A stretch of 64,000 bases of DNA, taken from contig NZ_RCCV01000001.1 in assembly GCF_003664255.1 (NCBI RefSeq), positions 1,674,001 to 1,738,000 on the forward strand, in the 5' to 3' direction. Every line of letters begins with the position of its first letter. Within the stretch, counting starts at the first letter, position 1. The notes under the pieces were generated by a model. It saw only the letters and a list, made by a program, of their open reading frames with translations, was not told the DNA's origin and did not search any database. This DNA is from Micromonospora sp. M71_S20 (GTDB taxonomy: Bacteria > Actinomycetota > Actinomycetes > Mycobacteriales > Micromonosporaceae). Shown here piece by piece: positions 1 to 11,544 of this stretch. The translations under genes and the position numbers were made by a program.

Positions 1-6
1 GCGGCG

Positions 7-393
7 TCAGCCCGGTCGCGTCGCGTCCAACGCCGCGCGGACCAGGGCCAGCGCCGCCGCGGGCGGCACGCCCAACCGGGCGGCCTCGGCGGCGTAGTCG
101 GCCGCCACCCGCTGCAACCGGTCCGTCGCATCATCGCGCCCGGGTGCGACGAAGGTGCCGTGCCGGCCGCGGGTCTCCAGCAGACCGGCCGTCTCCAGTT
201 CCCGGTAGGCCCGGGCCACCGTGTTGGCCGCCAGCCCCAGGTCGGCCGCGAAGCGTCGGACGGTGGGCAGCCGCGTGCCCACCGCCAACCGGCCCGTCCC
301 GATCAGCTCCGCGAGCTGCCCGCGCACCTGCTCGTACGGCGGCACCGCCGAGCCCTGGTCGACCGAGATCCGCACGCCCGCTCCCCCACTCAT
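7..393 (-). CDS. GntR-family transcriptional regulator, short YtrA-like type
   Basis: A 128-residue DNA-binding protein. The winged helix-turn-helix of the GntR family fills residues 10-80; the stretch VPPYEQVRGQL, then RLPTVRRFAADLGLAANTVA and YRELE, is typical. Only about 45 residues follow, so there is no room for the large effector domain of FadR or HutC types; this length fits the YtrA subfamily, which often controls membrane proteins or transporters encoded beside it. Its ATG shares 4 bases with the stop of the YihY/BrkB gene, so the two are translationally coupled and it is probably the last gene of that transcript within the window. Target genes cannot be named from sequence. Confidence 0.9.
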   Translation of the reverse strand: MSGGAGVRISVDQGSAVPPYEQVRGQLAELIGTGRLAVGTRLPTVRRFAADLGLAANTVARAYRELETAGLLETRGRHGTFVAPGRDDATDRLQRVAADYAAEAARLGVPPAAALALVRAALDATRPG

Positions 394-1313
394 CCGGCCC
401 CGCCCGGGGCGCCGGGATCCGTGTCCGCGTCCAGGTCCACCGGCGCCGGGCCCTCCGCCAGGTCCACCACCCGCCCGCGCGGGCTGGTCGCGGCCAGCGC
501 CGCGCCGAAGAGCACCAACTGGTTGAGCAGGTAGAGGTAGAGCAGCAGCCCCACGGCGCCCGCCACCACCGTGTACGCCGGGTTCCGCTCGGTGCGCACC
601 ACGTAGAAGCGCCCGACGGTGTTCAGCAGCGTGATGCCGACCGCGACCAGCAGCACCACCGGGCGCAGTCGGGCCCGGCTCATCCGCAGCCTCGGCACCG
701 CCACCAGCAGCAGGGTGGCCAGCACCGCGTTGACCAGCACGCTGAGCACCGCGCTGACCGTGGTCAGGCCGACCGAGCCGGTGCTGCGCAGCAGGAAGCG
801 CAGCAGCGACTCCAGGGCGTCCACCGCCGCCACCGAGACGCCGAGCAGCACGAAGATGACCACCAGCACGCCCAGGTCGACCAGGCGGCGGACCACCAGG
901 TTGCCCGGTTGCTGGTTGAGCCCGTACATGAGCCGCTGGGAGGAGCGGATCGCCTCCACCCAGCCGATCCCCGTGAACGCCAGGATGATCAGGCCGACCA
1001 CCCCGACCGTGCCGCTGCTGTCGGCGATCTGCACGGGGTCGAGGAACGGCAGGTTCTCCCGGAGGAAGTCCGCGGCGGCCGCGCTGACCTCGTCGTTGTC
1101 CTCCAGGATGGCCCCGAAGATCGAGTACCCGACCAGCGCCAGCGCGAAGACCGCGAAGAAGCCGTAGTAGGCGATGGCGGCGGCCAGCCGCCCGCCCAGC
1201 ACGTCGTTGTAGAGCACGCCGGCCCGCCACAGGTGGTCGGCGGCGCCCCACCGACGGCGCATGGCGCTGATCCGACGGTCGATGCCCGCCTCGATGCGGC
1301 CCAGCACGTTCAC
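390..1313 (-). CDS. YihY/BrkB family inner-membrane protein
   Basis: A 307-residue integral membrane protein with about six hydrophobic segments, opened by the family-typical stretch LGGRLAAAIAYYGFFAVFAL near residue 46-65. YihY/BrkB proteins (once misnamed RNase BN) have no firmly known function; transport or envelope roles are suspected. The GTG start is chosen because GAGGA lies 7 nt upstream and no ATG in frame is closer. The acidic, proline-rich tail (about residues 285-307) is cytoplasmic by the positive-inside rule. It overlaps the GntR gene by ATGA. Confidence 0.85.
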   Translation of the reverse strand: MNVLGRIEAGIDRRISAMRRRWGAADHLWRAGVLYNDVLGGRLAAAIAYYGFFAVFALALVGYSIFGAILEDNDEVSAAAADFLRENLPFLDPVQIADSSGTVGVVGLIILAFTGIGWVEAIRSSQRLMYGLNQQPGNLVVRRLVDLGVLVVIFVLLGVSVAAVDALESLLRFLLRSTGSVGLTTVSAVLSVLVNAVLATLLLVAVPRLRMSRARLRPVVLLVAVGITLLNTVGRFYVVRTERNPAYTVVAGAVGLLLYLYLLNQLVLFGAALAATSPRGRVVDLAEGPAPVDLDADTDPGAPGGAG

Positions 1314-1471
1314 GCCGTCATCCTCGCCGATCTCCCGCCCCCGCGCCGGCAACCGGCCGCCGGCCCGCACCGGGCGGCGGCCACGCGGCACGAGGCGGCG
1401 TCGATCGTACGGCGTGGGTCGGCGTCGGCACGGTGGACGCCGTGGCGCTCGTGGCGCACCCGGGCGACCGC

Positions 1472-2029
1472 TCAGCCGCCCAGCCGGAAGTCCCGGCGCG
1501 GCTGCCACCGGGTCTGCCCGCTGTGCGAGAAGAGGGTGAACGCCTCGACCTCGAACATGGCCGAGAAGTCGGCCAGGTCCTCGTACGCCCGGTCCAGCGC
1601 CTCCGGCGCGACGTCCTGCGCGACCGTGACGTGCGGGTGGTACGGGAAGCGTGTCTCGCGGTGCAGCTCGGGGGCGGCCCTGATCGCGGCGGCGAGCAGC
1701 TCGCACTCGCTGATCCCGGCGGCCACGGCCACGAAGACGACCTGGGTCACCGGCCGGAACGTGCCGGTGCCCCGCAGGTGCAGGGTGAACGGCAGGTGGG
1801 CGGCGGCGACCGCGCCGAGGTGCCGTTCCACCGCCGGCAGCGTCGCCACCGGGATCTCGGTCGGCCCGAGCAGGGTCACGTGGGCGGGCACGACCCGCGG
1901 GTCGCCGGCCTCGACGCGCCGCCGGGTGAGCATGCCGCCCCACGGCTCCGGGATGTCGACCGCGATGCCGATCTCGATGGTGTCGCCGGCGTCCGGCGCC
2001 CCGTCCCTGCGATCCACGCTGTCCGTCAT
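1472..2029 (-). CDS. 2H phosphoesterase (2'-5' RNA ligase family)
   Basis: A 185-residue protein with the two H-x-T motifs of the 2H phosphoesterase superfamily: HVTLLGP about residue 51 and HPHVTVAQD about residue 132. Members open or join 2',3'-cyclic or 2'-5' phosphodiester ends of RNA, or cleave cyclic nucleotides; which of these applies here cannot be read. The ATG start has GGAGGG almost touching it; a GTG 30 nt upstream (position 2059) is an alternative with a poorer ribosome site. It lies 46 nt behind trpS on the same strand, suggesting co-transcription with the tRNA synthetase gene. Confidence 0.8.
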   Translation of the reverse strand: MTDSVDRRDGAPDAGDTIEIGIAVDIPEPWGGMLTRRRVEAGDPRVVPAHVTLLGPTEIPVATLPAVERHLGAVAAAHLPFTLHLRGTGTFRPVTQVVFVAVAAGISECELLAAAIRAAPELHRETRFPYHPHVTVAQDVAPEALDRAYEDLADFSAMFEVEAFTLFSHSGQTRWQPRRDFRLGG

Positions 2030-2075
2030 CCCTCCGGCCACCGGCCCGTCCGCCCTCACCCGTCGCGCCGGGGCG

Positions 2076-3134
<1,059 letters not shown>

Positions 3135-4160
3135 TCATGACGGGCCGGCGGGTCGGCTCCGCCCCGTCGGTGCCGGGGCGGCGACCTCGCGCCGTGGCTC
3201 CGGCAGGCGCCCGGCGGTGACCGTGAGCCGGGCCACCCGTCGCCCCTCCAGCGTGAGCACCCGCAGCAGCCACCCGCCGGACGGGTCGTCGGGTTCCGCG
3301 CGGCCGTCGCCGGCCGGGCCGGCGGTCACCGGCACCTCGTCGCCGGCGACCGGGAGCCGGCCCAGCGCGGCCATCACGAAGCCGCCGACGGTCTCGTACG
3401 GGCCGGGCGGCAGGCTCACGCCGGTGTGCTCGGCGAAGTCGGCGAGGTTGAGCCGGCCGTCCACCACGGCGGGCAGGCCCGCGTGCACCGGGTCGGGGGC
3501 GGTGTCGTACTCGTCGTGGATCTCCCCGATCAGCTCCTCGATCAGGTCCTCCAGGGTGACGATGCCGGCGGTGCCGCCGTACTCGTCGACCACCACGGCG
3601 AGGTGGTGGCGTTCCCGGCGCATCTCGCTGAGCGCGGCGAGCACCCGTTTGCTGCCGGGCAGCCGCTTCACCTCCCGGGCCAGCTCGCCGACGGTGGTGC
3701 GGGGGTCGAGGTCGGGGTGGAGCAGCACGTCGCGCAGGTGCACGAAGCCGACCACGTCGTCGTGGGTGCCGTCGATGACCGGGTAGCGGGTGTGCGTCTC
3801 GGCCCGGACCAGCCGCTCCGCCTCGGCGATGGTGAGCCGGGCGGAGAGGAAGACGACCTCGGTGCGCGGCATCATCACCTCGCGGACGAGGCTCGCGCCC
3901 GCGACCAGCACCTCGTCGATGATGCGGCGCTCGACCGGGTCGAGCAGGGTGTTGGCGGCGACCAGGTCGCGCAGCTCCGCCTCGCTGATCCGCTCCCGGC
4001 CGGCCGCCGGGCTGGCGCCGAGCAGGGCCGTCACCGCCCGGGTGGCGGCGTCCGCGGCGCGCACCACCATCCGGGCGACGGCCCGGGGCAGCGGCCCCGG
4101 CTCGCGGCGTGACCGGCTCCGGGCGCGTCGCCGCAGCCCGGGAGCACCCGCTTCCCGCAT
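3135..4160 (-). CDS. CorC/HlyC-type CBS-pair protein without membrane domain
   Basis: A 341-residue protein with two CBS domains (about residues 93-215; VMMPRTEVV, then VDEYGGTAGIVTLEDLIEE) followed by a C-terminal CorC_HlyC (transporter-associated) domain with GGFVMAALG. The N-terminal DUF21/CNNM membrane domain of most actinobacterial homologues is absent; an arginine-rich segment stands in its place. It therefore resembles soluble E. coli CorC/YbeX, linked to Mg2+/Co2+ handling and ribosome biology, although an actinobacterial equivalent is unproven. The ATG is chosen because TACCAT lies 7 nt before it, a leaderless arrangement; upstream codons in frame lack any signal. Confidence 0.8.
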   Translation of the reverse strand: MREAGAPGLRRRARSRSRREPGPLPRAVARMVVRAADAATRAVTALLGASPAAGRERISEAELRDLVAANTLLDPVERRIIDEVLVAGASLVREVMMPRTEVVFLSARLTIAEAERLVRAETHTRYPVIDGTHDDVVGFVHLRDVLLHPDLDPRTTVGELAREVKRLPGSKRVLAALSEMRRERHHLAVVVDEYGGTAGIVTLEDLIEELIGEIHDEYDTAPDPVHAGLPAVVDGRLNLADFAEHTGVSLPPGPYETVGGFVMAALGRLPVAGDEVPVTAGPAGDGRAEPDDPSGGWLLRVLTLEGRRVARLTVTAGRLPEPRREVAAPAPTGRSRPAGPS

Positions 4161-4167
4161 GACAGTG

Positions 4168-4173
4168 ATGGTA
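4168..4173 (-). promoter_or_regulatory. Candidate -10 box of a leaderless promoter for the corC-like gene
   Basis: On the minus strand TACCAT is followed by 7 nt and the ATG at 4160, with no ribosome binding site between them. Confidence 0.45.
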
Positions 4174-4335
4174 GACAGCACCGGGCCGGCAGGCTGTCCA
4201 TGTTCGGGTCTGTTCGAAGTTGGGGAATCATGATGGAATGGCAAGGTCGCCGACGGAGGGCGGTCCCCGCACGACCGGCCGTAGGGTGATCACGACACGG
4301 GCCGCGACCGGGCGGCCAGGCAGGAGGAGACCGAC

Positions 4336-5315
4336 GTGAAACTGCTCGTCACCGGCGGCGCCGGCTTCATCGGCAGCGTGGTGACCCGGATGCTGCTCGA
4401 CGCGGGCCACGAGGTGGTGGTGCTCGACGACCTGCGCACCGGCCACCGGGAGGCGCTCGCCCCCGACGCCACGTACGTCGACGCGTCCGTCCACGACGCC
4501 GCGCGGGTGCTCACCCCCGGCGCGGGCTTCGACGGGGTGCTGCACTTCGCCGCGCTGATCGCCGCCGGCGAGTCGATGACCAGGCCCGAGCTCTACTGGC
4601 ACGCCAACACGGTCGGCTCGATCGCCCTGATCGACGCCGTCCGGGCCGCCGGCGTGCCCCGCCTGGTCTTCTCCTCCACCGCCGCCGTCTACGGCAACCC
4701 CACCGAGCTGCCGATCCCGGAGACCGCGGTCAAGGCCCCCACCAACACCTACGGCGCCACCAAGCTCGCCGTCGACATGGCCCTCACCTCCGAGGCGATC
4801 GGGCACGGCCTGGCCGCCGTCTCGCTGCGCTACTTCAACGTCGCCGGCGCGTACCTCGACGGCGACGTCGCGCTCGGCGAGCGGCACGACCCCGAGACCC
4901 ACCTGATCCCGATCGCGCTGGAGGTGGCCGCCGGCCGGCGGGAGAAGCTCCAGCTCTTCGGCGACGACTACCCGACCGTCGACGGCACCTGCGTGCGCGA
5001 CTACATCCACGTCGCCGACCTGGCCCGCGCCCACCTGCTGGCGCTCGACGCCGCGACCGCCGGCCAGCACAGGATCTACAACCTGGGCAACGGCAACGGC
5101 TTCACCAACCGGCAGGTGGTCGACGTGGTCCGCGAGGTCACCGGGCACCCCGTGCCGGTCGAGGTGGCACCGCGCCGCGAGGGCGATCCCGCCGAGCTGG
5201 TCGCGTCGTCCGCACTCGCCCGCGAGGAGTTGGGCTGGGTGCCGCAGAAGCCGACCCTGCCCGACATCGTCGCCGACGCCTGGGCCTTCTACCGCACCCA
5301 CATCGTGGGGCCGCG

Positions 5316-5319
<4 letters not shown>
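4336..5319 (+). CDS. galE: UDP-glucose 4-epimerase
   Basis: A 327-residue extended short-chain dehydrogenase that interconverts UDP-glucose and UDP-galactose using bound NAD. The Rossmann motif TGGAGFIG is at residues 6-13, the catalytic serine in SST at 113-115, and the YxxxK pair at Tyr139 and Lys143. Substrate-loop residues RYFNVAGAY follow. The GTG start has a strong AGGAGGAG site 5 nt upstream. The last 4 bases are the ATGA that starts galK, so the two Leloir genes are translationally coupled. No galT is adjacent, so the uridylyltransferase must be elsewhere or absent. Confidence 0.96.
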
Positions 5320-6476
<1,157 letters not shown>

Positions 6477-6506
6477 CCACGGTGGGCGGTCACCCGCCCA
6501 CCGTGG
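6477..6506. terminator. Hairpin terminator between convergent galK and cysN
   Basis: Arms 6477-6489 and 6494-6506 are perfect 13-bp complements (CCACGGTGGGCGG and its reverse) with a 4-nt loop TCAC. It lies between two convergent stop codons and needs no U-tract in this GC-rich genome, so it probably serves both strands. Confidence 0.85.
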
Positions 6507-6509
6507 GGG

Positions 6510-7814
6510 TCACTGCGCCTCGACGATCATCCCCGCGCCGACCGTACGGTTGGTGGCCTCGTCGATGATCACGAAACCGCCGGTGGTGCGGTTGCGGCGA
6601 TACTCGTCCGCGAGCAGCGGAACGGTGGTCCGCAACCGCACCCGGCCGATCTCGTTGAGCCCGAGCCCGTCGGCGGACTCGTCGCGGTGCAGCGAGTTGA
6701 CGTCCAGCCGGTAGTGCAACCCGCGCACGATCGCCCGCGCGGAGCGGGTGGTGTGCTTGACGGCGTACCTGCCGCCGACCTGGAGCGGACGGGTCTCGTC
6801 CATCCAGCACACCATCGCCTCGATGTCCTGGGACACCGCCGGGGCGTTGTTCGGACGGCAGATCATGTCGCCCCGGGAGATGTCGATCTCGTCTTCCAGC
6901 CGTACGGTCACCGACATCGGCGGGAACGCCTCCGCGACCGGCCCGTCGGCGGTCTCCACGGCGGCGATCCGGCTGGTGAACCCGGACGGCAGCACCATCA
7001 CCTCGTCGCCCGGCTTGAGCACGCCGGAGGCGACCTGGCCGGCGTAGCCCCGGTAGTCGGTGACGGTGGTCGACTGCGGGCGGATCACGTACTGCACCGG
7101 GAACCGGACGTCGACCAGGTTGCGGTCGCTCGCGATGTGCACCCGCTCCAGGTGGTGCAGCAGCGACGGGCCCTCGTACCAGGGCATGTTCTCCGACCGG
7201 GAGACGATGTTGTCGCCGCGCAGCGCCGAGATCGGCACCACCGTCAGGTCGGGCACGTCGAGCTTCGCGGCGAACGCGGTGAACTCGTCCGCGATCCGCT
7301 CGAAGACCTCCTGCGACCAGTCGACCAGGTCCATCTTGTTGACGCAGAGGACCAGGTGCGGCACCCGCAACAGCGAGCAGAGGAACGCGTGCCGGCGGGA
7401 CTGCTCGACCAGGCCCTTGCGGGCGTCCACCAGGATCAGCGCCAGGTCGGCCGTCGACGCCCCGGTGACCATGTTCCGGGTGTACTGGATGTGCCCCGGG
7501 GTGTCCGCGATGATGAACTTCCGCCGGGGGGTGGCGAAGTAGCGGTACGCCACGTCGATGGTGATGCCCTGCTCGCGCTCGGCCCGCAGGCCGTCGGTGA
7601 GCAGCGCCAGGTTGGTGTACTCGTCGCCCCGGGCGGCGCTGACCGCCTCGACGGCGGCGAGCTGGTCGGTGAAGAGCGACTTCGTGTCGTAGAGCAGCCG
7701 GCCGATCAGGGTCGACTTGCCGTCGTCGACGCTGCCGGCGGTGGCGAAGCGCAGCAGGTCCATCGGCCTGCCGGGCGTCTCGGTGGCCGCGGGCGCCACG
7801 GTCTCGGTGGTCAT
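6510..7814 (-). CDS. cysN: Sulfate adenylyltransferase subunit 1 (GTPase)
   Basis: A 434-residue translation-factor-like GTPase, the regulatory subunit of ATP sulfurylase. GTP hydrolysis drives formation of adenosine 5'-phosphosulfate by the CysD partner. The P-loop GSVDDGKSTLIG is at residues 27-38, then DTPGH and NKMD for the G3 and G4 motifs. The length ends after the EF-Tu-like beta domains, so there is no fused APS kinase (CysC). Its ATG overlaps the cysD stop by ATGA, giving 1:1 coupled translation of the heterodimer. Confidence 0.97.
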   Translation of the reverse strand: MTTETVAPAATETPGRPMDLLRFATAGSVDDGKSTLIGRLLYDTKSLFTDQLAAVEAVSAARGDEYTNLALLTDGLRAEREQGITIDVAYRYFATPRRKFIIADTPGHIQYTRNMVTGASTADLALILVDARKGLVEQSRRHAFLCSLLRVPHLVLCVNKMDLVDWSQEVFERIADEFTAFAAKLDVPDLTVVPISALRGDNIVSRSENMPWYEGPSLLHHLERVHIASDRNLVDVRFPVQYVIRPQSTTVTDYRGYAGQVASGVLKPGDEVMVLPSGFTSRIAAVETADGPVAEAFPPMSVTVRLEDEIDISRGDMICRPNNAPAVSQDIEAMVCWMDETRPLQVGGRYAVKHTTRSARAIVRGLHYRLDVNSLHRDESADGLGLNEIGRVRLRTTVPLLADEYRRNRTTGGFVIIDEATNRTVGAGMIVEAQ

Positions 7815-8725
7815 CAGAAGTAGCCCTCCCGCTTGCGGTCCTCCATGGCGGCCTCGCTGACCCGGTCGTCGCCCCGGGTCGCGCCGCGCTCGGTGATCCG
7901 GGTGGCGGCGACCTCCTCGATGACCTTCTCGACCGTGTCGGCGTCGGAACGGACCGCCGCCGTGCAGGACGCGTCGCCCACCGTCCGGTAGCGCACCCGC
8001 GCCTTGAACCGGTCCTCGCCCGCCCGGGGACGGAAGAACTCGTTGACCGCGTAGAGCATCCCGTCGCGCTCGACGACCTCGCGCTCGTGGGCGTAGTAGA
8101 TCGACGGCAGGGCGATGCGCTCGCGGGCGATGTAGTGCCAGACGTCCAGCTCGGTCCAGTTGGACAGCGGGAACACCCGGATCGACTCGCCCGGGTGGTG
8201 GCGGCCGTTGTAGAGCGACCACAGCTCCGGGCGCTGGTTCTTCGGGTCCCACTGGCCGAACTCGTCGCGGAAGCTGAACACCCGCTCCTTGGCGCGGGCC
8301 TTCTCCTCGTCGCGGCGGGCGCCGCCGAAGAGCGCGTCGAACCGGTGCTTCTCCACCGCCTCCAGCAGCACCGGCGTCTGGATCCGGTTGCGCATCCCGT
8401 CGGCCGACTCCCGCACCAGCCCGCTGGCCAGCGCCTCCGGCACGCTCGCCACCACCAGTTGCAGCCCCAGCTCGGCGACCCGCTGGTCCCGGTACTCCAG
8501 GACCTCGGGGAAGTTGTGCCCGGTGTCCACGTGCATGACCGGGAACGGGATGTTGGCCGGGGCGAACGCCTTCTGGGCCAGCCGGAGCATCACGATCGAG
8601 TCCTTGCCGCCCGAGAAGAGCAGCACCGGCCGCTCCATCTCGGCGACCACCTCGCGCATCACGAAGATGCTCTCGGCCTCCAGCGCGTCGAGGTGCGACA
8701 CCTGGTAGGCGGCGGGGGCGGTCAT
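7814..8725 (-). CDS. cysD: Sulfate adenylyltransferase subunit 2
   Basis: A 303-residue PP-loop ATPase, the catalytic subunit of ATP sulfurylase. The PP-loop SGGKDS is at residues 38-43 (LLFSGGKDSIVML), followed by HVDTGHNFPE and the typical RRDEEKARAKERVFS stretch. The start at MTAPAAYQ gives the usual family length; 20 further codons in frame upstream are not needed. A clear ribosome site is lacking. cysQ lies 80 bp upstream on the same strand, so a cysQ-cysD-cysN transcript is likely. Confidence 0.96.
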   Translation of the reverse strand: MTAPAAYQVSHLDALEAESIFVMREVVAEMERPVLLFSGGKDSIVMLRLAQKAFAPANIPFPVMHVDTGHNFPEVLEYRDQRVAELGLQLVVASVPEALASGLVRESADGMRNRIQTPVLLEAVEKHRFDALFGGARRDEEKARAKERVFSFRDEFGQWDPKNQRPELWSLYNGRHHPGESIRVFPLSNWTELDVWHYIARERIALPSIYYAHEREVVERDGMLYAVNEFFRPRAGEDRFKARVRYRTVGDASCTAAVRSDADTVEKVIEEVAATRITERGATRGDDRVSEAAMEDRKREGYF

Positions 8726-8805
8726 GACACGGGCTCGCTTCGCTCGAATCCGCTCATCGTATTCCAGACCTTTCCGGTCGGGCATGCCAAGAAGTGCCGA
8801 TCAGG

Positions 8806-9639
8806 CTACCCGGAATGACGCTGCAACGCTGCAAGCAACCGACTGGCGAGATCCTTGCGGCAGACCAGCAGGTCCGGCAGGCGCGGATCCGCCTCGTTGT
8901 ATCTCAGCGCAGAACCGTCGATCCGGGAAGCGTGCAGCCCGGTGGCCGTCGCCACAGCGACCGGCGCGGCCGAGTCCCACTCGTACTGGCCGCCCGCGTG
9001 GATGTAGGCGTCCACCTCGCCGGTGACCACCGCGGCGATCTTCGCCCCGGCCGAGCCCATCGGCACCAGGTGCGCCCCGACGTCCTCCGCCAGGTCGGTC
9101 AGGAACACCGGCGGCCGGCTCCGGCTCGCCGCCAGGCGGATCGTCCGCCCGCCGGGGGCCGCCGCCGCCTCCAGGGTCAGCGGCGGGTACGCCGGCGGAT
9201 AGTCGGTGCCCAGCACCCGTTGCTGCGCCGGCAGCCCCACCGCGCCCGCCACCAGCCCATGCGGCGTCGGCGCGTTGCGCGCCCAGAGCGCCACGTGCAC
9301 CGCCCAGTCCGAACGGCCCTCCTCGGAGAACTCCCGGGTGCCGTCCAGCGGGTCGATGATCCACACCCGGTCGGCGGTCAGCCGGGACACCGCCTCGGCG
9401 TTCACCTCCGCCGCCCACGCCAGCCGCGAACCCTCGTCCTCCTCGGAGAGGACCGCGTCACCCGGCCGCCACTTCGCCAGCTCGGTGCGGATCAGGTCGT
9501 GCGAGACCTTGTCGCCCGCCGACTTCAACGCCCCCGCGTCGGCGAAGCCCATCTCGGACCGCAGGGCCAGCAGCGCCTGACCGGCCCGCGCCGCCAGCCA
9601 CCGGGCGAAAGCGCCGTCGATCATCGGAGGACTGCCCAT
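8806..9639 (-). CDS. cysQ: 3'(2'),5'-bisphosphate nucleotidase, inositol-phosphatase family
   Basis: A 277-residue metal-dependent phosphatase. Motifs of the inositol monophosphatase fold are present: LSEEDEGS near residue 66, DPLDGTREFSEE near residue 98 and YEWDSAAPVAVA near residue 222, which hold the metal ions. CysQ removes 3'-phosphoadenosine 5'-phosphate made when activated sulfate is used. This fits its position directly upstream of cysDN. Start at MGSPPMIDG is backed by GGGAG and AGGAG upstream; an internal ATG 15 nt later is possible. A simple inositol phosphatase role cannot be excluded from sequence alone. Confidence 0.88.
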   Translation of the reverse strand: MGSPPMIDGAFARWLAARAGQALLALRSEMGFADAGALKSAGDKVSHDLIRTELAKWRPGDAVLSEEDEGSRLAWAAEVNAEAVSRLTADRVWIIDPLDGTREFSEEGRSDWAVHVALWARNAPTPHGLVAGAVGLPAQQRVLGTDYPPAYPPLTLEAAAAPGGRTIRLAASRSRPPVFLTDLAEDVGAHLVPMGSAGAKIAAVVTGEVDAYIHAGGQYEWDSAAPVAVATATGLHASRIDGSALRYNEADPRLPDLLVCRKDLASRLLAALQRHSG

Positions 9640-9760
9640 GACTCCTGCTCCCGTCGCCTCGCCGTGCTCCACGCCCGGCACGCCGCCGCCGACGACCCGC
9701 CCGACGGTCGCGTCGCGCCGAAAGGCGAAGACTACCGGCCCCCGTCGCCCGACCCGGCGC

Positions 9761-10351
9761 TCACACCCCGTGGTAGAGGTTCTGCGTCGGCTCCACGCCC
9801 CTGGTGATCACCGACTCCACCACATCCGCGGCCCGGTCCACCAGGAACTCCAGCTCCTTGCGCTCGGCCGCGCCGAAATCCGACAGTACGTAGTCCGCCG
9901 GGTCCTGCCGCCCCGGCGGCCGGCCGATGCCGAACCGCACCCGGACGTACTCCTTCGTGCCCAGCGACTTCGACATCGACCGCAGGCCGTTGTGCCCGCC
10001 CTCGCCACCGCCGCACTTCACCCGCAGCTGGCCGTAGCCGATGTCCAGCTCGTCGTGCACCGCGACCACCCGGCCCGGCGGCACCTTGTGGAACTGGGCC
10101 AGGCCGGTCACCGGTCCGCCGGAGAGGTTCATGTACGTCAGCGGCTTGACCAGCACCAGCTTCGGCCCGCCGAGCCCGAGCCGCCCCTCGGCGACCTCCG
10201 CCACCGCCCGCTTGTGCCGGCCGAACTTCGCGCCGAGCCGGCCCGCCAGCAGGTCGGCCACCATGAAGCCGACGTTGTGCCGGTTGCCGGCGTACTCCCG
10301 ACCCGGGTTGCCCAGGCCGACCACCAGCCACGGCCCCGTCTCGTCCGTCAC
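9761..10351 (-). CDS. pth: Peptidyl-tRNA hydrolase
   Basis: A 196-residue esterase that frees tRNA from prematurely released peptidyl-tRNA. GLGNPG is at residues 12-17 and the catalytic histidine is His25 in NRHNVGF; the substrate loop [12 protein letters not shown] and the conserved HDELD are present. The GTG start is selected because GGGAGG lies 8 nt upstream. It is downstream of rplY in the conserved glmU-prs-rplY-pth order, but a hairpin separates it from rplY, so part of its expression may be independent. Confidence 0.96.
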   Translation of the reverse strand: MTDETGPWLVVGLGNPGREYAGNRHNVGFMVADLLAGRLGAKFGRHKRAVAEVAEGRLGLGGPKLVLVKPLTYMNLSGGPVTGLAQFHKVPPGRVVAVHDELDIGYGQLRVKCGGGEGGHNGLRSMSKSLGTKEYVRVRFGIGRPPGRQDPADYVLSDFGAAERKELEFLVDRAADVVESVITRGVEPTQNLYHGV

Positions 10352-10404
10352 GCCCCGCCCCTCCCGCTGCTCGCCGTCACCCGCCCGCCCGGCCACCGAT
10401 ACGC

Positions 10405-10440
10405 CGACAGGCGCCCCCGACCGCGCGGGGACGCCTGTCG
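10405..10440 (-). terminator. Hairpin downstream of rplY
   Basis: CGACAGGCG (10405-10413) pairs with CGCCTGTCG (10432-10440); the inner C-run and G-run extend the stem with one bulged A. It lies 16 nt after the rplY stop, so it probably ends or weakens read-through into pth. Confidence 0.7.
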
Positions 10441-10456
10441 CAACGATGCGGACCGG

Positions 10457-11146
10457 TCAGGCCTCGGTCTTCGCCTCGGCGTTCTCCTCGCCCTCCGCGG
10501 CCGGCGCCTCGGCGGCCTCGGCGGTCTCCTCGCCGACACCGGCCTCGGCCTCCTCGGCGGCCTCCTCGACCTCGGGGAGGGTGGCCTCGAGCTGCTCGGC
10601 GGTCGGCGCGGCCGTCACCGAGGCGACGGTCTGCTCCGAGTCGGCGGCCAGCTCGACGCCGGCCGGCAGCTCCACGTCGCCGGCGGTGACCTGGGTGCCG
10701 GCCTCCATGCCCTCGATCGAGGCCTCCAGGTGGTCCGGCACCTTGGTGGCGTCGGCGGTGACCGACAGGGTGTCGTGGTCGTGCACGATCAGGGTGTCCT
10801 TCGCGGCCTCGCCGGTCAGCTGGACCGGGACCTCGACGGTGACCTTCTCGCCCCGGCGGACCAGCAGCAGGTCCACGTGCTCGAAGGTGTCCTTGATCGG
10901 GTCACGCTGGATCGCCTTCGGCAGCGCCAGCACCTGGGTGCCGTCGCTGACCTCGATCGCGAAGAGCTGGTTGGCGCCGCCCTTGCGGATCGCGGCGGCG
11001 AACTCACGGGACGGCAGCGCGATGTGCTTGGGCTTCTCGCCGTGGCCGTAAAGCACGGCGGGCACCTTGCCGGCCCGGCGGGTACGACGGGCACCACCCT
11101 TGCCGAACTCGGTACGGGGCTCGGCGCTGATCTTTACCTCGGACAC
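10457..11146 (-). CDS. rplY: Large-subunit ribosomal protein bL25 (CTC form)
   Basis: A 229-residue long form of bL25 that binds 5S rRNA. The N-terminal L25 domain covers about residues 1-95 (RTEFGKGGARRTRRAGKVPA, then GHGEKPKHIALPSREF); the CTC/TL5-type beta domain follows to about 185. The last 45 residues are an acidic Glu/Ala tail (EEAAEEAEAG and similar), common in actinobacteria. GTG start with AGGAG 7 nt upstream. A leader of up to 400 nt separates it from prs. Confidence 0.95.
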   Translation of the reverse strand: MSEVKISAEPRTEFGKGGARRTRRAGKVPAVLYGHGEKPKHIALPSREFAAAIRKGGANQLFAIEVSDGTQVLALPKAIQRDPIKDTFEHVDLLLVRRGEKVTVEVPVQLTGEAAKDTLIVHDHDTLSVTADATKVPDHLEASIEGMEAGTQVTAGDVELPAGVELAADSEQTVASVTAAPTAEQLEATLPEVEEAAEEAEAGVGEETAEAAEAPAAEGEENAEAKTEA

Positions 11147-11544
11147 GGGAAAACTCCTGATGCTTTCGCTGCGGCGGCTTGTCGTCTGGCGGTGCTGGGG
11201 CGAGGGGCTCGCTGGGGCTCATGCGTCGAGAACGACTGCCCGGAGCACCGCGTCGATGACGGTGCCTCCGTGCGGCGCTTTTCAGCGGCCCGCCGGGCAC
11301 CCTCGCCGTGGCAACCGCACCAGTCTACCCGAGCTGATTCCGCGCGCTCCGGCAGTCCCCTTATCACCGTTCCCGCAGGCCCGCAGGGCGATCCGGGCCC
11401 GCCCCGGCGACACCCGCCGCCGGCCGCCGCGCGCCGCCGCCGCAGGGGTCGCCGGTGCGGCCTCCACGCCCACGGCCGGTCGGCGCGGAGACGCCGCCGA
11501 CGCCGGACCGGAGGGCGTGCCCGCCCGGCCCGGGCGTCAGACGG
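11147..11544 (-). other. 398-bp intergenic leader between prs and rplY
   Basis: No convincing coding frame on either strand. On the minus strand TAGACT (11322-11327) is a candidate -10 for an rplY promoter with a leader of about 170 nt. A small stem of GGCACCG with CGGTGC lies near 11246-11272. The part next to prs (11440-11544) is very GC-rich with short inverted repeats that may end the prs transcript. Nothing else is recognised. Confidence 0.4.

Noticed and set aside
3135..4160. Truncated HlyC pseudogene
   Set aside because: The lack of the membrane domain is also normal for CorC/YbeX, and the CBS and C-terminal domains are intact with a proper start signal.
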